Below are positions 12,778-12,781 of a DNA stretch of 12,781 nt, in pieces (position 1 is the stretch's first letter; every line of letters starts with the position of its first letter). The translations under genes were made by a program, and so were the position numbers. The notes beneath the pieces were generated by a model. It was not told where the DNA came from. It saw only the letters and a program-made list of their open reading frames with translations, and did not search any database. The stretch is taken from the NCBI GenBank assembly GCA_050486105.1, contig JBJHCR010000187.1, positions 1-12,781 of the forward strand, read 5' to 3'. Source of the DNA: JAEXNA01 sp050486105 (lineage in GTDB: Bacteria; Vulcanimicrobiota; Xenobia; Xenobiales; JADMJV01).

Positions 12778-12781
12778 GGAC

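Overview
The window looks like the right-hand part of an integrated mobile element (positions 1 to about 7870) next to ordinary chromosomal genes (about 7871 to 12781). The host is a bacterium with purine-rich ribosome binding sites, tightly overlapping genes and moderately high GC. Its chromosomal genes (squalene-synthase-like enzyme, exported serine beta-lactamase-fold protein, PilX-like pilus protein) do not fix a phylum, and I do not assign one. A run of ten Ns at 9454-9463 shows that this is a scaffolded assembly.

Mobile part. A DUF3631 replication-type ATPase, cut by the left window edge, leads an overlapping four-gene operon (1-2946). The last two genes of this operon are diverged tandem paralogues. 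The 3' end of the ATPase gene holds twelve TTGAC/GTCAA boxes arranged as six pairs around one centre near 1111, which looks like an origin or partition-type binding array inside the gene. After a 380-bp non-coding stretch comes a CxxC/CxxC protein (3326-3868). Then follows a gene-poor, heavily structured segment (3870-4897). It contains a 30-residue single-membrane-span peptide gene on the minus strand with a perfect Shine-Dalgarno, a structured leader upstream of it, and a convergent, terminator-ended structured RNA candidate on the plus strand. This is the layout of a type I toxin-antitoxin pair. Next, five GTGTnnnnACAC-type dyads (four perfect in their arms) lie in and upstream of a strong promoter driving a small serine recombinase. 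The recombinase heads an overlapping operon with a small coiled-coil-type protein and a ribbon-helix-helix-like protein. Two more coupled unknown genes (6260-7263) and a hairpin-rich non-coding segment (7463-7842) lead up to the 3' end of a tRNA.

Chromosomal part. tRNA-Arg(ACG) lies on the minus strand with CCA encoded, its own promoter and its own terminator. Its 3' end faces the mobile part, as expected for integration at a tRNA. Beyond it are an SH3b membrane protein (minus), a divergent pair of overlapping genes (squalene synthase family, interrupted by the N run, then a beta-lactamase-fold serine hydrolase lacking an obvious omega-loop glutamate), and a convergent PilX/DUF7305-like protein.

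The most notable signals are the dyad array at 989-1233 and the convergent small-peptide/structured-RNA locus at 3950-4290. Both were read directly from the sequence. Their functions are inference.
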